Shown here: positions 20,172 to 32,175 of the stretch, in pieces
Layout: each line of letters starts with the position of its first letter
How positions within the stretch are numbered: the first letter of the stretch is position 1
Assembly: GCA_963971575.1 (NCBI GenBank)
Contig: OZ020623.1
Coordinates: 11,410,980 to 11,474,979, forward strand
Direction: 5' to 3'
Length of the DNA stretch: 64,000 nt
From: Liopterus haemorrhoidalis
Lineage: Eukaryota > Arthropoda > Insecta > Coleoptera > Dytiscidae
Translations under genes and position numbers: made by a program
Notes under the pieces: generated by a model
Databases searched by the model: none
Told to the model about the DNA's origin: nothing
The model's input: the letters and a program-made list of their open reading frames with translations, nothing else

Positions 20172-21874
20172 TTATTGCTTTTCAAAATATTCGCCTTTAA
20201 GATTTATACACTTTTGCATGTGTTCAAACCAATTATCGAAACATTATTTCCACTCTGAAGTTGGTGTCTCAAAAACATGATTTTCGAAGGCTTCAACAGC
20301 TTTTCTTGAGGTGTTAAAATCGCTGTCCCCGCATTTTTTGTTTGACATTGAGAAACAAAAAAAGTCGTTAGGGGATAAATCAAGTGAACACCGGCAATGA
20401 TACATTAATTCGATGTTTTTTTCCTTCAAATAATCAATTGTTTGACGTTCTGGAAGCTTGCATTGTCATGATGAAGAATGCGACGTTTTTTATTTTTCCT
20501 GATTTTGTCGATGATTTCTGGCAAACAAATTGTTGTATAGCATTCAATATTAACTGTTTTCCAATCTTCTAAAGGAATGGTTGCGACATGTCCAGTACAA
20601 CCGTAGAAACAAACGATCATTTTCTTGGAAGACCTTCATGAATGAATAATTTTTGTAGGTTTCGGTTCATCTTGGAAGACCCAAACAGTGGATTGTTGCT
20701 TAGTTTCTGGTTCATATGAATAAATCCAAGTTTCGTCACCTGTAATGATGTTGTACATATATGGATTTTGTAGTGCCTAGGTTGATTTTTTTAGCATTCC
20801 TTTACACCAGGGGTGCTCAGACTTAAACCAGCGGCGATCGACCATAAAAGCATTAGGCGGCAAGCGATCGACTAGGTAAAAATAAAATACAAAGTTCATA
20901 AATGGTTATATTTATTAATTGCAAAGATACAACAACTAATGTTATTTTGATGTTGATGAATGGCACTGCATGTCATCTGCATACTTTTCATAAAACGGCA
21001 CATAATTACAAAGTGCCAAACGCAAGCATGAATTAAGATGTTCGTCACTGAGCCGATTACGATATTTAGATTTAATTATTTTCATTTCGGAAAACGCAGA
21101 CCCGCACAAATAAGTTGACCCAAATAATGCTGTTAACTGTAGGGCTATTTGTTTCAAACATGGATATTTTTCTTCAGATAAACAAGCCCAAAACTTGTTA
21201 TCTGTTGCTCTGGCTTTGAGATGTATATCTGACATAATTTTCAAGACTGGAATGAGCTCTACCTCATTCCAAATAATATCTATTAAATGTTAAATCTTAA
21301 ATTATCATCTATTATTCTATCAGATAGTTTAACATTTAATGTTCGTTACTAAATTAATAACTATTAAATTACAATAACTGTAAAAAAATATTAAAAATAC
21401 ATTTTATAAATATGTACGCGATCGACTTAAACACCTCGACTGTTTGAGCGCCCCTGCTTTACACCAATCAACACGAGCCTTTTTTTGAACTTCAGTCAAA
21501 TTATGCAGAATACATCTAGAACAGATCTTTTTCACAGCTAAATATTTATGTAAAATCGAATGTTATGCAGTCTGCGATATGTTATAGGATGTCTCTATCT
21601 CACGGTAAGTCACATGCCGATCTTCTCCAATCAATTTGCGCACAGCATCGATATTTTTTTGAGTCACAACCGATTTTGGTCGAGTTTCACGAGATTCATC
21701 ACTGACGGACGCACAACCACGACGAAATTCTGCAAACCAGTTGTAAACAGTCTTTTCTGATGGTGCTTCATTACCAAAAGTTAAACGAAGCGAATCTATG
21801 CATTGTTGTTGAGTTAGGCCTTTACTAAAATCGTGAAAAATCATCCAACAAAAACCTTCACGAGTAATATCCAT
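20172..21874 (-). pseudogene. Mariner DD34D transposase (copy 2), broken
   Basis: The N-terminal 104 residues are in frame: MDITREGFCWMIFHDFSKGL, TFGNEAPSEKTVYNWFAEFR, HVTYREIETSYNISQTA, then a stop near 21563. After the hAT, fragments continue with IHSYEPETKQQSTVWVFQDE-like text (complement of 20660-20730), HHDNASFQNVKQLI, and SLDLSPNDFF, where the usual SPD has become SLD. The C-terminus is GEYFEKQ. Several frameshifts separate these blocks. Confidence 0.75.
20808..21456 (-). mobile_element. hAT remnant in mariner, 8-bp TSD CTTTACAC
   Basis: The ends CAGGGGTGCTCAGAC and GTTTGAGCGCCCCTG are inverted repeats, flanked by CTTTACAC at 20800-20807 and 21457-21464. At 20942-21244 on the minus strand an open frame encodes the hAT C-terminal dimerisation domain: LFGSTYLCGSAFSEMKIIKS, KYRNRLSDEHLNSCLRLALC. 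The domain resembles the SCAND3/EPM2AIP1 type. The rest of the transposase is deleted, leaving 649 bp. Confidence 0.85.
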
Positions 21875-22020
21875 TTTTTCACTAACTTTAACGCTAACTG
21901 CCAACAAACTACTCTGTTAGTTTATAAGCTGTCGCTGATTTCACAAAACAAATGTCAAGTTGTACGAATATAGTAATGACACATTTCAATATTGCCATCT
22001 AGTGGTCGTTTGTAAAACAT

Positions 22021-22740
22021 AACTCGTACTACGTTTGGTTAAAAACAAAACAACAAATGATATATTTTTCTCTTTATATTGTACTTGCTTTGTCGACACT
22101 AATAAAAAGCACTTCAAGTCCTTCAAAGTTACTTTGACATTATTTTAAAATTTTTGGGAAGTACCTGAACTTGTAATGCGATTTTCTTAACTTTGTCGAT
22201 AAGAGACTTGGTCTTTTTTCGCAGTAAGCCCAGGACATGATCTTTTCTTACCTTTGTAGATTATTTTAGCCACATGTGGTTCTTTCCTTAAACAGTAAAT
22301 TTCAATTTTATCCTTGTTTACATACCACCGTATACATATTATTCAAGGAAAATTGTCCTTTAGTTTGTCCTGTACAGTGACTATGATGTAGTGTTTTTCG
22401 CGACAAATACTTACAGGAAGACCAAGTTAATTTATTATACATACATTAGATTTGCATTAGATTTACGTTTAGATAAAACACACTACTATTATGCAAATTA
22501 CATAAAAAAACTTATGGTTGTGTCTTGTATTCAGAATGGTTGAAGTTGCATTACTCAATGCAATACTTTTTTATTAGTAGGAGATTGCATTGAATGCCGA
22601 AGTTCAGGTGTAGATGGCCCTAGGTGCGTATATTGTTGGCAGTGGCAGCTGACTCTTATGTCATCTTGAAGTGTGAACATTCCCTACTTAAATTCAGTCA
22701 TCAGACGCCATCCTTTGTTAACACACGTTCTCTTCTATAA
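22021..22740. other. Intergenic stretch, no gene seen
   Basis: AT-rich, with no domain-like frame on either strand and no repeat shared with the rest of the window. Confidence 0.3.
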
Positions 22741-23425
22741 TCGAATTAAAATGGAAAGTGATAAGTTGTTTTTCCAATGTGAACTACACTACTTTGAATT
22801 GAATAAAAGTCTGAAACTCATCAATTGTTTGTGATAACTTATGGTGAATATGCTCCATAGGAAACAGTTTGTAGAGATTAGTTTCGAAGATTCAAAAGTG
22901 GTGACTGTAACGTTCACCACAAACAGCGACCAGGTCAATAGAAAAAGTTTAAAGAAGAACAACTGCAAGATCAATTGGAAGAAAACCTTGCTCAAACACC
23001 CAAAGAATTGCCTCAACAGCTCGAAGTCGATTAATCAACCATTTCACGAGGTTTACAAGCCATGGGAAAGATCCAGGAAGATGGGAAATGGCTGCCACAT
23101 GAATCGACAAAAAATGCCATTGCTAATCGTTTAAACATCTCGATTTGCTTGCAAGGAATAAAAAGAAGAGTTTCTTGTGGCGTATGATGACCGGCAATAA
23201 AAAATTGATCTATTTCGACAACCCGAAACGCAAGAAATTATTGATCCTGGTCAACCATCAACGTCGACACCAAAGCGAAACATCCACGGTCACAAAGCAA
23301 TGCTCTCTATTTGGTGGGATATGGAGGGTGTGATGTATTATGAGCTGTTAAAACCAAAGGAAACAATCACCGCCGAACGTTATCGACAACAACTGGAGTG
23401 TTTGAATGATAATTTCGTGTAAAAA
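22741..23425 (+). pseudogene. Mariner transposase remnant (second subfamily)
   Basis: Frames on the + strand contain KEEQLQDQLEENLAQTPKEL, then a stop, STISRGLQAMGKIQEDGKWL, then after a shift LLARNKKKSFLWRMMTGNKK, LIYFDNPKRKK, and SIWWDMEGVMYYELLKPKET, ITAERYRQQLE. These are the HTH2 and first catalytic region of an irritans-like mariner (normally ...TGDEKWIxYxNPKRKK and WDxxGxxxxELL). TGDEKW has become TGNKKL, removing the first catalytic Asp. Motifs 2 and 3 are missing, since the copy ends near 23425. Confidence 0.65.
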
Positions 23426-23938
23426 TGTGTTTTTATGAATTTATTAAATTCAAAATAAAATTTTTATACTTAATTTTTTTCTGTATAACCAACGAGGAAT
23501 CACGAAATCGCATATATGTATGTTTTTCTTCAAGCGGATTATAATGCTAACATTACATTGTTCAATACATTCGGTAGAAATGATACATTATTTTACTAGT
23601 AAAATAATGTGAACACTATTATACTAGTAAATAGTTCATATAGTTATCAACAGATGGCACTGATGGCAGCAGTCGCCATAAACAAAACATCTGTCAATTT
23701 AATATGTTTGTAGCGAGGTTTGTAGTGAATTCAGAAATTAGTTACGTTATTAGTGAGTTACTTTATTATTATTCTGTGATCATTCTGTGATTAGTTACAA
23801 AATACACAATATAAAGATCAAAAATTAAAAAATGTCTCAACCAATTCAATGTACACCGCCGGAATTAGCAGCAATAGCATCTGAAACTATAAGTCATAAG
23901 TATTTATGGTTGCAAAATTTTAATACCTATGCTTGAAG
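23426..23938. other. Intergenic stretch, no gene seen
   Basis: Contains a short internal repeat (TTTTACTAGTAAAATAATG and TTATACTAGTAAATAG at 23592-23632). Otherwise featureless. Confidence 0.3.
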
Positions 23939-24094
23939 AAAAAATAGTATATGTCACTCGGAGTAGAACGCCTTTTTTGTGCTTCGCTCAATATGCAAGC
24001 CTCGGCTGCGCCTCGGCAGCAACATTTGAGCTCAGCGCAAAAATGAGCGCGTTCTACTCCTAGTAACATAATATACTATTTTACACATTAAATC
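23939..24094. mobile_element. Small palindromic MITE
   Basis: The left arm AAAATAGTATATGTCACTCG, GAGTAGAACGC is mirrored by GCGTTCTACTCCTAG, TAACATAATATACTATTTT on the right. The GC-rich centre (CCTCGGCTGCGCCTCGG) forms its own hairpin. 156 bp, non-coding. The target duplication is not clear. Confidence 0.6.
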
Positions 24095-24131
24095 TCTATA
24101 TGTATCTGGTCAATTCAACACCCTGTATGTA

Positions 24132-24979
24132 CGAGGTGTGTAAATTATGTAACCGGACTGGCAACATAGTGTTTGATACGCCTTCAGTACGAGTTTGAAC
24201 TCGCAAGAGTAATATTGTTGTCCGTAGCGATTTTTTTCTTGAAATATTTCTTCTAGTGCGTTCTAAAAATGAGTGACATTCATTTCGAGCAATGGTTTTC
24301 TATCAGGCTTTGCTTCAAACTTGGGCACAGTGGAATGGAAACTTTTGCAAAACTTCAGCAGGCCTACGGAGACAGTGTTTTGTCAAGAACCCAGGTTTTT
24401 TGGTGGTTTATAGCATTTTCAAAAGGAAGAGAGTTGATTGAAGATGAATCTCGCAACGGAAGGCCTTCATCTTCAAGAACCGATGAAAATGTCAACAGAA
24501 TCCGGGATCTTGTGCGTTTAGATCGTCAGTTGACAGTCAGAATGATCGGGGAAGAGATGAATTTGACTCTACCGTTCATCAGATTTTGACCAATGAATTG
24601 GGAATGAGAAAAATCTGCGCAATTTCAATAAACGAGTTTTTGACCAACAAAAACATTCCTGTGGCTCCTCAGCCTCCTTATTCACCTGACTTGAGTCCTT
24701 GTGACTTTTTCCTCTTCCCAAGATTGAAAAATCACCTCAAGGGACGTCATTTTGGGACATTCGAAAACATTCAAACTTCCGTAACCGACCTGCTGAAAGC
24801 TGTTCCAGTATCCGAGTTCCAGCAGTGCTATGAGGATTGAAAGAACCATCTCTAGTGCTGTGTGGTTTCCCATAGAAGTTATTTTGAGGGAGACAATATT
24901 GAATTTTAATTCTATTCGAAGAAAAAAAAAAAATAAATAAAATAAAAAAATTAGTCCGGTACTTAATTTACACACCTCG
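24132..24979 (+). mobile_element. Internally deleted mariner with TA duplications
   Basis: The ends CGAGGTGTGTAAATTA and TAATTTACACACCTCG are perfect complements flanked by TA (24130-24131, 24980-24981). Two open pieces remain. At 24269-24589 lies the N-terminal HTH part (MSDIHFEQWFSIRLCFKLGH, GRPSSSRTDENVNRIR). At 24586-24840 lies a fusion of the region after HTH2 to motif 3 (PPYSPDLSPCDFFLFPRLKN, HLKGRHFGTFENIQTSV). Catalytic motifs 1 and 2 are deleted, so it can only move in trans. A second copy lies on the minus strand at 28635-30960. Confidence 0.85.
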
Positions 24980-25033
24980 TATGTATGTATGGCATGCATT
25001 CATATGTATGCCTGTATGTCTGTATGTATATTA

Positions 25034-25918
25034 GGTTGTGTAATAAATTCCCGCGTTTTTTGTATTTTATCTTATTCCCGCAATTTTGTGTTTTGTTAGG
25101 TTAAGTTTATGTATGCATTCTTAAGTGTTTTTCGTGCTCTACAAACTTACCTGCTTTAATTTTCGGAATTAATTAATTTTAATTGAATTTGAGGCTTTTG
25201 AAATGGAAGTTCCAGGAGGTAAAAAAAGTCATTTTCGACATCTGCACTATTTTGCCTTTCGTCGTGGTCAAAAAGCTACGGAAGCAGCTCGCGACATTTG
25301 TGACGTATATGGAGTAGATGCTATAGCTCCGAGGACCGCGCAAGATTGGTCTTCCAGGTTTAAAAATGGCCATTTTGACCCTGGTGATGCACCTCGCTCC
25401 GGCCGACCTCCCGATTTCGACGATGATCGTCTCAAGATGTTTTTGAAGAAAGATGGTCGTCAAACAACACGAGAGTTGGCCGAAAAGATGGAATGTACCT
25501 TTACAACCATCGCTAACCATCTTTACTCCATGGGCCTTACTCAAAAACTTGGGAATTGGGTGCCACATAACTTGAGCGATGGCCACAAGATCTCAATGAT
25601 CTCAAATGGGAGGTTCTATCGCATCCGCCATACACTGCGGACCTTGCGCCAACGGATTATCACCTTTTCCGCTCCATGTCGAACCAAATGAGGGACGTAC
25701 CCTTCGCTAACGATGAAGACCTCAAAACCTGGCTCACAAACTTCTTCAACACAAAATCAAAAGATTTTTGGCGAGACGGCATCAACAAGTTGGTCGATAG
25801 GTGGGAACAGGTTGTAAATAAAGATGGAGAATATATTATTGATTAATTTGTTACTATAATTATTGTTTTCTTCAATAAATCTTATAAACAAAAAAACGCG
25901 GGAATTTATTACACAACC
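25034..25918 (+). mobile_element. Internally deleted mariner with GGTTGTGTAATAAATTCCCG ends
   Basis: The inverted ends match over about 26 bp (GGTTGTGTAATAAATTCCCG with CGCGTTTTTT following). The frame 25203-25580 encodes the N-terminal half: KKSHFRHLHYFAFRRGQKAT, DAPRSGRPPDFDDDRLKMFL, TTRELAEKMECTFTTIANHL and KLGNWVPHNLSD. It then continues after a deletion in another frame with SHPPYTADLAPTDYHLFRSM, FWRDGINKLVDRWEQVV and GEYIID to about 25845. Motifs 1 and 2 (first D, HDN) are missing. 885 bp against about 1.3 kb for a full mariner. Confidence 0.8.
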
Positions 25919-27240
25919 CAATATTTGTACAATCGTATTTTTCATCTCCTTTAATTAACGTCTTTGCTGAAATCTTTATTACAAAATAAAATTTAGAATT
26001 GAAATAAAATTTTTAATTTGAAGGAAGTAGGAATTTTTTTAATGTTCTTCTATAAAGTTTTCTTTTTTTGTAGGAAGTCTAGAATCGTATTTTCTAGAGC
26101 TGTAAAGTTATGACTTTTTAAAAAATAAATCTTACTTCAAATATGGCGTGAGAGTACTATAAAACGTTAAGCAGTATTTGACTTTTGCTGCTTTATATTT
26201 TCTGAGAAAAGTCGAAAAATATCCCACAAATATTTTCTACGTAAGAATATATTTTATTTTATAAGTACAACTATGAGAATAAAGAAAATAGATAGGAGTA
26301 AATCTTTAATGACAGCCGTGTAGTGCTTTTTTAATTACTAGTATTTATTTTAATAACAAAATGCATGAATAAATCAAATTATTATCCCTCGGAAGCTATG
26401 ACATTTTCTTACTCTTTTGGCAGAAGTTGAATTCCGTGATGAAAAATTGATTTCTCTTTTGAGCCAATCCATTCTGCATGCCAAATTTCGACTTCTCTGT
26501 AGTTATGGAAATGCGTATCTTCCAAAGTGTGTTGCATTGATTGGAACAGATGGTAGTCTCTTGAGGTCAGGTGTCAAATTCTAGAAATCATTCGTGTACG
26601 CAACTCTCTATGTTTCGTATGCGGTTTTCCTATCGGTATTCTTGAATGGTCGAACACGCATTTGTCATGCGCATTTACATCGAATGACTGGATAGCAGTA
26701 GAAACTTTGTTTCGTGTGCGTATTAGTTTAACGTTTAAAGAAAGGTTAGTTTTTGTAACAAAAATTACTTTTATGCAAAAAAATAAACGGAATTTAAACA
26801 AAGTTAACAAAACATATATCTAATTATTCATATAAACATATAAACAAATAATTTGTTATAGAATAATAGCAGATTTAACACTATTAATTAATTTAGATTT
26901 ACTTAAGGCAACAGAGTTAACCAAAAATCATATTTTTATCAAGAGAATAGTATTTGAAAAAAATAGATTTATTCGACAGCTAGATATTTATAAAATTATT
27001 TAAGCTTCCCTTACAAGTGGTGTTACAAGAAATAGCGATTGTACAACTATTGAAGATTTAATTTAGTTTATAAAAAAATAAATAAATAAATAAATAAAAA
27101 TAAAAAAATATATATATATATATAATAAATAAATAGATAAAATAAAAATATTTATTTTAATGGTATTTGTTATTTTGCTTATATAGGTTAGTAAATAGCA
27201 AAATACAAATTTAAAAACAGGACACAATATAAAATAAGTA
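25919..27240. other. Intergenic stretch with simple repeats
   Basis: No convincing gene on either strand over 1.3 kb. A TAAA/TA-rich low-complexity run lies at 27067-27150. Between 26560 and 26720 there is a slightly GC-richer patch with frames under 80 codons and no motif. Confidence 0.3.
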
Positions 27241-28506
27241 CAGGGTGCGCGGCCAAAATCCGGACAAATTAATCATTTTTTTTAAACTATATTTTTTATG
27301 CAGACACCTTTATTTTGGACGTTTGCCATTGCTGATAGTACTAGGCTAGAATAGTACAATATAATGAGTATTAGTATCAAAAAGATATAATACTTCAAGA
27401 GTAATATAAAAAATAATAAATTCGGACGTTTCGGAAACTGCTCAACAATCTGTTTCCGTCTTCAGCGATCACGAGAAGTGATAAACATTTCAGTTTTCTT
27501 CGAGTTTTTATACCGAGTATTGTAGGAGTGATTTTGATAAATTGTCCTTTGCACTTAAATAGAATACCTACCAACAGAAAAAATCTATTCTAATTTAAAA
27601 TTATTAAATAAGAGTAAATTATTAAATAAGTAAAATTTTATTTATATTTTAGATTAATTCTGATAATTAATTATTTGGTTGTAAGGTACTCAGGGTTTTT
27701 ATATTTCCCTCTTTACACTTCTCTCCTTTTAAATACATCATGTGACACTTTGCTATTGGTTGTAAGGTCGTGGTGTATACTACGTTTACATTTGCTGTTC
27801 GAACACATTTGGAAATACTTAGCCAGTTTCGAATACCATTAGAAAATACCACTTTACACTTTAGAACGTTCGCATACGAAAGTGACTATTCGAATTTGGT
27901 CGCTCACGGAAAGTTACGCATAAGTTCAAGAATTAGACCCCTGTCGTTGTTTGTCGCGTACGTCCCAATCACTACTTTTGTTGAAACTAATCTCGACTTA
28001 TTGTTTTTGGGCAAGATTTTCTTCGTCCACTTATGTCCGTGGTCGACTAAATCCACGGTACCTGGTTAATTTTTGTAGGATAATTAATTTATTGAACATA
28101 CCTATCCCCAATTTATTGTTCTGAAACCCTTTGTGGTTGTATCTAAAATTGTAAAAGTTTAAATGAAATATATTTTAACAATTGTGTAAATTTTAAAGTT
28201 GGGGTCATTAGAACTGAAAGTAGTACTAATTTATTTGAGGACGTGAGAGCGACTGAGAGATTAAGTATTGCCAACTGCAAGCACTGTTTCGGATTTCAAT
28301 TAGCGCTGATATAGAAAATTACCAACTGTAAAATATGAATTATTTCATAACTTTTAGTTAAATATCAAAGTATAAATTATACTATCTAATCATAAATTAT
28401 AAAACTTTATAAATTATGTATATGTATATAAGTATGCATGTAGGTATATTTATACATCGTATCTCCTTTTTCGACTTGCAACATAGAAATTTTCCATTGA
28501 ATGTTC
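27241..28506. other. Intergenic stretch with a possible mariner end
   Basis: At 27241-27270 ACAGGGTGCGCGGCCAAAAT resembles a Tc1/mariner terminus preceded by TA, but no partner end was found. At 27420-27480 the minus strand carries CGCTGAAGACGGAAAC and GTTTCCGAAACGTCC, complementary over 6-7 bp, as seen near the ends of some retroelements. The 27770-28069 frame has no recognisable domain. Confidence 0.25.
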
Positions 28507-28630
28507 TATTTCTACTATGATTTTTAGACAAAAATTGGGATTTTTTTATTAAAAATTAGGCACAATGTGTTACTAAAATACTGAACAACTTTTATTAGTA
28601 AAGTTTTTGTCTAAATCTCATAGTAGAAAT
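28507..28630. repeat. Short inverted repeat, 29-bp arms
   Basis: ATTTCTACTATGATTTTTAG followed by ACAAAAATT (28507-28535) is mirrored at 28602-28630 by the complement with two mismatches. It lies immediately outside the mariner end at 28635 and may be a small MITE of its own. Confidence 0.5.
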
Positions 28631-28657
28631 AGTACGAGGTGTGTAAATAAAGTAACC

Positions 28658-30221
28658 CTTCTTTGTAGACCTGAGAGCAGCCTTTGACACTGTAGACAGG
28701 AAAAATTTTATATGTACACTGAAAGAAAGGGGAATAAATAAGAGAGTAGTGAATAGAATAGAGGAAATATATAAGGAGACAAGGAATGTGATAAAAATAG
28801 GGGAAAATATACAGAGGAATTCTGGACGGTGCAAGGGGTAAGGCAAGGATGTCCTTTAAGTTCAACACTATTCAATATATATATGGCAGATATGGAGGAA
28901 CACCTGCAAAAGGGACAAACAGGAGGACTAATAGTTGGAAACAAAAAGTTTATGTCTTTAGCATATGCAGATGACATTGTATTGCTGGCAACTAAAGAAA
29001 ATGAGTTGAAGACAATGATGAAATCCCTGAATAAATACTTTAAAAAAAAGAAACTGCTGATAAACACAGATAAATAAAAAATAATGGTTTTTGAAAAGGA
29101 GGAGGGAGACAGAGAGAAGAGAAATGGGAATGGGAAGGAAATAAAATTGAAAAAGTTAGGACACACAAGTACTTAGGATACCAATTCCAATGCAATGGAG
29201 GAACAGGGGAACATATTAAGCAGCTAAGCAAAAGGGCAATGCTAGCAATTCCGCAGATCTGGAGCTTAGGTGAAAGGAAATTTAAGGGTGAATATAACAT
29301 AAGAATGCTCATGTTCGAAGCCCTAATAAAGAGCATAATCATGTATGGAGCAGAGGTGTGGGGATGGGAGGAGCATGAGCCGCTGGAGAAAGTGCAGAAT
29401 AAATATCTTAAGTGGATGCTGGGGCTAGATGAATGTACACCAGAGTACATAGTATTAGAAGAGACAAAGGTATGCAAAATTAAAATAGAAGCCGTTAAAA
29501 GAGCCTTAAGATTTGAAGAAAATATAATCAAGAACCCGGAAAAACAATTATTAAATGAATGCTGGAAGGAATTAGAAAATAGAGATAAACAGAAAAAAAT
29601 AACATCAAAATGGGAGATAAAAAGGAGTAAAATGTATGAATACGGAGGCTTTTCAACAGAAGAAGTAAGGAGAAAAAGAGAGAGTGGACATGGAATGCAG
29701 GAGATAATAGAAAGAATGAAGGACATACAACAACAAGAATTAAACGAGAGAATAAGCGGATCAAGGTACAATAACAAGTATAAAAAAAATTGGAGCACGC
29801 AAAGACCGATATATCTAAAAAAAAAAGGAAATGGGGAAAAAAAGAATAATTGCAAGGTTTAGATGTGGGAATGAAGAAAAGGCGAACAAATTTTGGTTAA
29901 TAGAGGATGATAAACTATGTAGAATGTGCAGAGAAGAAAAGGAGACGGTTGAACATATGCTGGAAGGATGTGAAGAAATGAGAAGCAAAGGAGGAACAAA
30001 AGAAGATATTTTAAACGGAAATGGCTGCGGTTACACATGGATGAAAGAGGTAATTCAGAGGAGAAAAGAAATCAAAGAAAAAGAAAATAATAGGAATAAA
30101 GCAAAATAGATTTCAAACCAATAGGTAGAAATTAAATTTATATTTTAGTTAAATTATGTAAGGAATAAAATGAATAAGAATAAAATGTAATAATTATTAA
30201 TTAAAATAAATTGAATTGAAT
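28658..30221 (+). mobile_element. 5'-truncated non-LTR retrotransposon, 16-bp TSD
   Basis: The 16-bp direct repeat TGTAAATAAAGTAACC flanks it (28642-28657 and 30222-30237), the signature of target-primed reverse transcription. The insert begins inside the RT domain and ends in an AT-rich tail with AATTGAATTGAATT. It carries RT motifs A, B and C and a C-terminal CCHC-like finger. The same family occurs at about 60180-60960. The LINE landed in the mariner about 23 bp from its end. Confidence 0.9.
28665..30109 (+). pseudogene. LINE reverse transcriptase, C-terminal two thirds
   Basis: Motif A reads VDLRAAFDTVDRKNF (28665 on). After a frameshift near 28835 motif B is GVRQGCPLSSTLFNIYMADM and motif C LAYADDIVLLA (about 28960). 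A stop follows NTDK at 29077, and the thumb region resumes at 29239 (MLMFEALIKSIIMYGAEVWG, YLKWMLGLDECTPEYIVLEE). After another shift near 29830 comes ARFRCGNEEKANKFW and the finger LCRMCREEKETVEHMLEGC, which is C-x2-C-x8-H-x4-C. No RNase H. Clade not assigned; the layout is like several insect APE-type LINEs. Confidence 0.8.
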
Positions 30222-30960
30222 TGTAAATAAAGTAACCGGACTGATTTTTTTTTATTCGAATAGAATTACAATTCAATATTGTCTCCCTCAAAATAGCTTC
30301 CTTGGGAAGCCACACAGCGCTGGAGATGGTTCTTCCAATCCTCATAGCAGTGCTGGAACTCGGATACTGGAATAGCTTTTAGCTGGTCGATTACGGACGT
30401 TTGAATGTTTTCGAGTGTCCCAAAATGACGTCGCTTTAGGTGATTTTTCAATCTTGGGAAGAGGAAAAAGTCACAAGGACTCAATTCAGGTGAATAAGGA
30501 GGCTGAGGAACCATAGGAATGTTTTTACTGTTTTTTTGGAACCACTTTTGCGCAGATTTTTCCCATCCCCAATTCATTGGTGAAATTCTGATGAACGATA
30601 GTGTGAGTCAAATTCAACTCTTCCCTATTATTCTGTCAACCAACGATCTGAAAGCACAAGATTCCGGATTCTGTCAACATTTTCATCGGTTCTTGAAGAT
30701 GAAGGCCTTCCGCTGCGTGATTCATCTTCAATCAACTCTCTTCGTTCTGGAAATGCCTTAAACCATCAAAAAACCTGGGTTCTGGACAAAACACTGTCTC
30801 CGTAGGCCTGCTGAAGTTTGGCAAAAGTTTCCGTTGCACTGTGCCCAAGTTTGAAGCAAAACCTTATAGCACACCGTTGCTCGAAATGAATGTCACTCTT
30901 TGTTAGAACGCACTAGAAAAAACTGTTTCACGAAAAATAACTCTTTCACCCACATGTACG

Positions 30961-31542
30961 AAAAATTCTGATACTTCGAAAATAATATTGTGCTAAAAAC
31001 ACTAACAAATGCTTGTGCTCCTGATGTCTGCATTTGGAATTAGACATGCTTCTAATATTTTTGTTGCTATAATATATTTTGCAACGTTTTAATGAAAATG
31101 AATGCATGCATAATAAAATATTTTTTGTTTTTTGTTTAAGTTTTTATCTTAAACTTTTAAAGTTATCACGTAAGTTTTAAGTGGAGGAAAAGTTTTCTTA
31201 AACTTCGGTAAACATCGTATGGTTTAGACAGAATTTCTAAGATATTCTATGATGTACCATACAAAATGCTTTGTTTAAAACATATATACAAAAGAAAATT
31301 CCGTCTCAAGTTCTGAAATAAAACCAGTTACTCTCCTGTGTAGCAAAGATCCTTTACAGTGAGTCGCTTAAAAATTCACCACAAATGGACTTAATAGTTT
31401 GATAAATAAATTATTACATGTTCTTCTTTCTCCTGTAAATTTTCAAAAACAATTAACGTACGATCACAACTATTTTTTGTGATTGAACGAGCACTAATGA
31501 TGATAAGCGCCCGGGACGTTCAAATGAGGTCACAACGTAATT
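30961..31542. other. Intergenic stretch, no gene seen
   Basis: AT-rich, with only short frames and no shared repeat recognised. Confidence 0.3.
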
Positions 31543-31760
31543 TACCTTATACATAAAAATGACTTTGTTTGTTTGTCTGTTCCTTATACAAAGCCAAACG
31601 GATAGACCAATTTTTACCAAATTTGGTACAGGGAAGTAAAATTATCCGAGAATAAGACATTTCTCGGATTAGTTTCAATTGATTACGTAGGCTAAACCTT
31701 AAGAGATATATTGTCAATGGTACGTGACTGTTCCGTTATCAACATAAGTGGTACGCCAAT
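31543..31760 (+). mobile_element. Fragment of another HINE-like repeat
   Basis: TTTGTTTGTCTGTTCCTTAT is followed by AAGCCAAACGGATAGACCAA and TTTTTACCAAATTTGGTACA. The order microsatellite, then CCAAACGG, then AATTTGGTA is the same as in family R, but the flanking words differ. Many insect HINE-type repeats share this core. Ends not located. Confidence 0.4.
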
Positions 31761-31856
31761 ATAAAAGTTTGAGAACCTCTGTTTTATATTAATTTAGTGA
31801 AATTTCGTCTTTATTTATTTTATTACACTACATAATCTTTAATATAGAACGATGGA

Positions 31857-31893
<37 letters not shown>

Positions 31894-32175
31894 GAGTGGT
31901 TTACGGCTGGCGCCGTTTCTCGCTTCCCTTTCGCCAGGCGACTCTGTCCATCCAGTTGCCATCTTGGAGACCTCTTGCCTCCATCGCCTCCCGCACATCT
32001 TGAGCCCAGGTCCTTGCTGGTCGCCCTGGTCTTCGGCTGCGCGCAGGAATGCACTCCCAAATCTTCTTGGGCCATCGGTCATCAGGCATACGCTGGAGGT
32101 GCCCATACCATAAGAGTCGTTTGTTTTCTATCGATTCTATGATGGAGTTTTCAACGTTCATAGTTGCTCTTATGG

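Larger units (their letters stand above)
20107..22020 (-). mobile_element. Mariner element (copy 2) holding a hAT
   Basis: Same family as 2233-5831: the right end carries CCATCTAGTGGTCGTTTGT and the left end GGCTACCTTTCAAGTTTTTA. The transposase pseudogene runs from 21874 to 20172 on the minus strand, interrupted by the hAT at 20808-21456. Without it the element is about 1.26 kb, normal for mariner. Confidence 0.8.
28635..30960 (-). mobile_element. Mariner (minus copy of the 24132 family) split by a LINE
   Basis: The left end CGAGGTGTGTAAATAA is preceded by TA (28633-28634). The mariner resumes after the LINE at 30238 with CGGACTG and runs as a decayed transposase on the minus strand to about 30900 (PPYSPELSPCDFFLFPRLKN at about 30500-30440; QQAYGDSVLSRTQV near 30800). 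The far end was not recognised; the match to copy 24132 fades near 30960. Motifs 1 and 2 are missing here too, suggesting that the same deleted form amplified. Confidence 0.75.

Noticed and set aside
27430..27480. CTGAAGA and GTTTCCGAAAC motif on the minus strand, possible ribozyme or Penelope-like end
   Set aside because: The core geometry leaves an extra base, stems I and III do not form, and no GIY-YIG or RT fragment is nearby.
28708..29855. Long minus-strand frames rich in Phe, Leu and Ser (up to 271 codons) across the LINE
   Set aside because: They are antisense to a purine-rich RT coding region; the plus strand carries clear RT motifs and a zinc finger, so the minus frames are composition artefacts.
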